From the NCBI GenBank assembly GCA_025354965.1, contig JANXLW010000055.1, positions 1 to 7,942 of the forward strand: a stretch of 7,942 nucleotides of DNA. Direction: 5' to 3'. How positions within the stretch are numbered: the first letter of the stretch is position 1; every line of letters starts with the position of its first letter. Shown here piece after piece: positions 6,871 to 7,942 of the stretch. This DNA comes from Betaproteobacteria bacterium (GTDB lineage Bacteria > Pseudomonadota > Gammaproteobacteria > Burkholderiales > Burkholderiaceae_C). Under the pieces are notes generated by a model. It was not told the DNA's origin, made no database searches, and saw nothing but the letters and a program-made list of their open reading frames with translations. Position numbers and translations under genes: made by a program.

Positions 6871-7530
6871 TCAGGCTGTGCGAGTCGCCGCTTTCCTGAC
6901 AGGCGTTTTCTTGACTGGAGTTTTCTTCGCAGCAGTCCTTACCGGGGCGTTGACCGTTACTTTTTTCACAGTCGTCTTTTTGGCTGGCACCTTGGCCGCC
7001 GCAGACTTGGCAGCAAGTGTCTTCTTCACCTGTGCTTTCGAGGGAAAGGCTTTCTGCACACCCTTCTTTGCCGCATTGGAGCGCTTCAGATTGCCTTCAG
7101 GTTTAACGCTCTCCTTCTTGTCTTTTGTCGGCTTGACAACCTCGTTCACCACGGGCTTGGTGGCACCGAACTTGAGACGAACCGGCTTATCGCCCCACAA
7201 CTCTTCCAGGTTGTAGTACTGGCGAAAATTGGGCTGCATCACGTGTACCACGACTTGCCCGCAATCCACAATGATCCACTCGCCGTTGGTCTCGCCTTCA
7301 ACCCGCGGCTTGGCAAAACCGGAGTCACGGACTGCATCGCGAACGCTGGCGGCGAGCGCTTTGGTCTGACGGTTGGAGGTTCCCGATGCAATGATCACCC
7401 GCTCAAACAGGGCCGAAAGATGCTCAGTGTCGAACACCTGGATGTCATGGGCTTTAACGTCTTCCAGACCATCCACGATGGCACGTTGAAGTTTTTGGAT
7501 GTCTTTTTTTGCAAGGGTTGTGGTAGTCAT
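6871..7530 (-). CDS. rsfS: Ribosomal silencing factor RsfS with long basic C-terminal tail
   Basis: Binds ribosomal protein uL14 on the 50S subunit and blocks subunit joining, silencing translation in starvation or stationary phase. The family core is at about 12-115: VIIASGTSNRQTKAL (46-60), VEGETNGEWIIVDCGQVVVH (77-96) and NFRQYYNLEELWGD (101-114). Typical RsfS proteins end soon after LEELWGD, but this one has 219 residues. Residues 116-219 form a low-complexity Lys/Ala/Pro/Val/Thr tail holding about 30 Lys+Arg; from 151 to the end I count 20 Lys/Arg and no Asp/Glu. It resembles histone H1-like or PhaF-type basic tails and could bind rRNA or nucleic acid (inference). The ATG at 7530 overlaps the nadD stop as TGATG; the in-frame TTG one codon earlier is less likely. 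No premature stop or frameshift is seen. Confidence 0.93.
   Translation of the reverse strand: MTTTTLAKKDIQKLQRAIVDGLEDVKAHDIQVFDTEHLSALFERVIIASGTSNRQTKALAASVRDAVRDSGFAKPRVEGETNGEWIIVDCGQVVVHVMQPNFRQYYNLEELWGDKPVRLKFGATKPVVNEVVKPTKDKKESVKPEGNLKRSNAAKKGVQKAFPSKAQVKKTLAAKSAAAKVPAKKTTVKKVTVNAPVRTAAKKTPVKKTPVRKAATRTA
6898..6927 (-). repeat. Two tandem 15-bp units coding KKTPV in the rsfS tail
   Basis: Reading the minus strand, AAGAAAACTCCAGTC (6927-6913) is followed directly by AAGAAAACGCCTGTC (6912-6898), identical at 13 of 15 positions, each coding KKTPV. The unit suggests that the basic tail grew partly by short tandem duplication. Confidence 0.7.
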
Positions 7531-7942
7531 CAAGTCGTCTGATAAAGGTGGTGTTCGTCAATATAACGCGCAACTGGCTCGAAAACCAGCGGGACAACGC
7601 GTTGATGCGCTGCAATTCTGGCCCGAATTTCGGTAGCGCTGACAGCAATGGCCGGCGTTGGCAGCCACCTGAAACACAATTCCTGCGTCGTCGGCGCAGA
7701 AAATCGGGGGCTGGCCCCCGTCAAATCATCGCGTTCAGCTACACAAATTATAGCAAGTTGCAAAACCTCCGACCACGCGTACCAGGTAGGCAGGGCATGT
7801 GCCTGATCTTCACCGACGATTAGAAACAGTTCGGAATCGGGCCATTGTGTCTTCAGCTCTCGCAACGTTTCCACCGTGTAGCTTGGACCCGGGCGCTGTG
7901 TCTCACGGGGATCGATCACCACTTGTGGCAAACCAGAAAATG
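7530..7942 (-). CDS. nadD: Nicotinate-nucleotide adenylyltransferase NadD, N-terminus outside window
   Basis: Cytoplasmic enzyme of NAD biosynthesis that joins nicotinate mononucleotide and ATP into deamido-NAD plus pyrophosphate. The visible 136 C-terminal residues run off the right edge, so the N-terminal HxGH nucleotide-binding motif is not seen. Visible motifs, numbered from the edge: RPGPSYTVETL (16-26), the substrate-binding signature of NadD; VGEDQAHALPTWYAWSEVL (42-60); VAERDD (67-72); VSATEIRARI (100-109), the ISSTxIR-type phosphate-binding motif; and the terminal VARYIDEHHLYQ (123-134). The frame stays open beyond the TTG at 7931, which is internal. NadD is the first visible gene of the operon and ends in a one-base overlap with rsfS. 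Confidence 0.95.
   Translation of the reverse strand, partial: FSGLPQVVIDPRETQRPGPSYTVETLRELKTQWPDSELFLIVGEDQAHALPTWYAWSEVLQLAIICVAERDDLTGASPRFSAPTTQELCFRWLPTPAIAVSATEIRARIAAHQRVVPLVFEPVARYIDEHHLYQTT
7705..7720 (-). other. GC-rich hairpin inside nadD followed by a short T-run
   Basis: The minus strand reads CGGGGGCCAGCCCCCG, a perfect 7-bp inverted repeat with a 2-nt centre (about a 6-bp stem and 4-nt loop as RNA), then ATTTTC. It resembles a weak intrinsic terminator or attenuator but lies in coding sequence (Gly-Ala-Ser-Pro-Arg codons), where high-GC codon use can produce it by chance. Confidence 0.25.

Noticed and set aside
6772..7542. Plus-strand ORF of 256 codons, plus a nested hydrophobic ORF at 6878-7216 resembling a membrane protein
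   Set aside because: Both are antisense to rsfS/rlmH. The hydrophobicity comes from the complement of Lys and Ala codons in the RsfS tail (AAG/AAA read as CTT/TTT), not from a real membrane gene.
1..7942. Search by eye for CRISPR repeats, insertion sequences, tRNA genes, riboswitches, toxin-antitoxin or defence genes
   Set aside because: No regularly spaced repeats, transposase motifs, cloverleaf sequences or defence-associated domains were seen; nearly all of the window is explained by nine genes.

Overview
The window looks like chromosomal DNA from a beta-proteobacterium, most likely a Burkholderiales member such as a Comamonadaceae. The main reason is the unbroken housekeeping series nadD-rsfS-rlmH-maf-rng, typical of that group, in DNA of medium-high GC (hand count 177 of 300, 59%, at 1201-1500). 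Protein matches to known families are from motif reading only; no database search was run. The genus is not determined.

Right and centre (7942 down to 4315, minus strand) is the housekeeping block: nicotinate-nucleotide adenylyltransferase NadD (its N-terminus is beyond the window edge), ribosomal silencing factor RsfS with an unusually long basic tail, 23S rRNA pseudouridine methyltransferase RlmH, a Maf/YhdE-type nucleotide pyrophosphatase, and ribonuclease G. Junctions are 1-nt overlap, 12 nt, 8-nt overlap and 14 nt, so the genes are almost certainly cotranscribed. Their shared theme is NAD synthesis, ribosome maturation and silencing, RNA processing and nucleotide-pool hygiene.

Left-centre (4310 down to 819, same strand) holds three glycosyltransferases that follow rng with a gap of only 4 nt: a GT4/GT-B enzyme resembling LPS-core glucosyltransferases, a second and more divergent GT-B enzyme with a hydrophobic segment, and a GT2/GT-A rhamnosyltransferase-like enzyme. 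They probably build a cell-surface glycan (LPS core, O-antigen or capsule). The sugars transferred cannot be read from the sequence. The series appears to be one eight-gene transcription unit whose promoter lies to the right of the window.

Far left (1-707, plus strand) is the 3' part of a class I SAM-dependent methyltransferase of the type found in polysaccharide loci. It converges on the glycosyltransferase end, and its GC is clearly lower (128 of 300, 43%, at 241-540), which suggests a horizontally exchanged surface-polysaccharide locus meeting the conserved operon. A 111-bp gap separates the converging genes. I see no RNA genes, insertion sequences, CRISPR arrays or phage genes. Nothing here amounts to a convincing new system. 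The best leads are the RsfS tail, the fusion of housekeeping and glycan genes into one operon, and the lost acidic residue in the methyltransferase.
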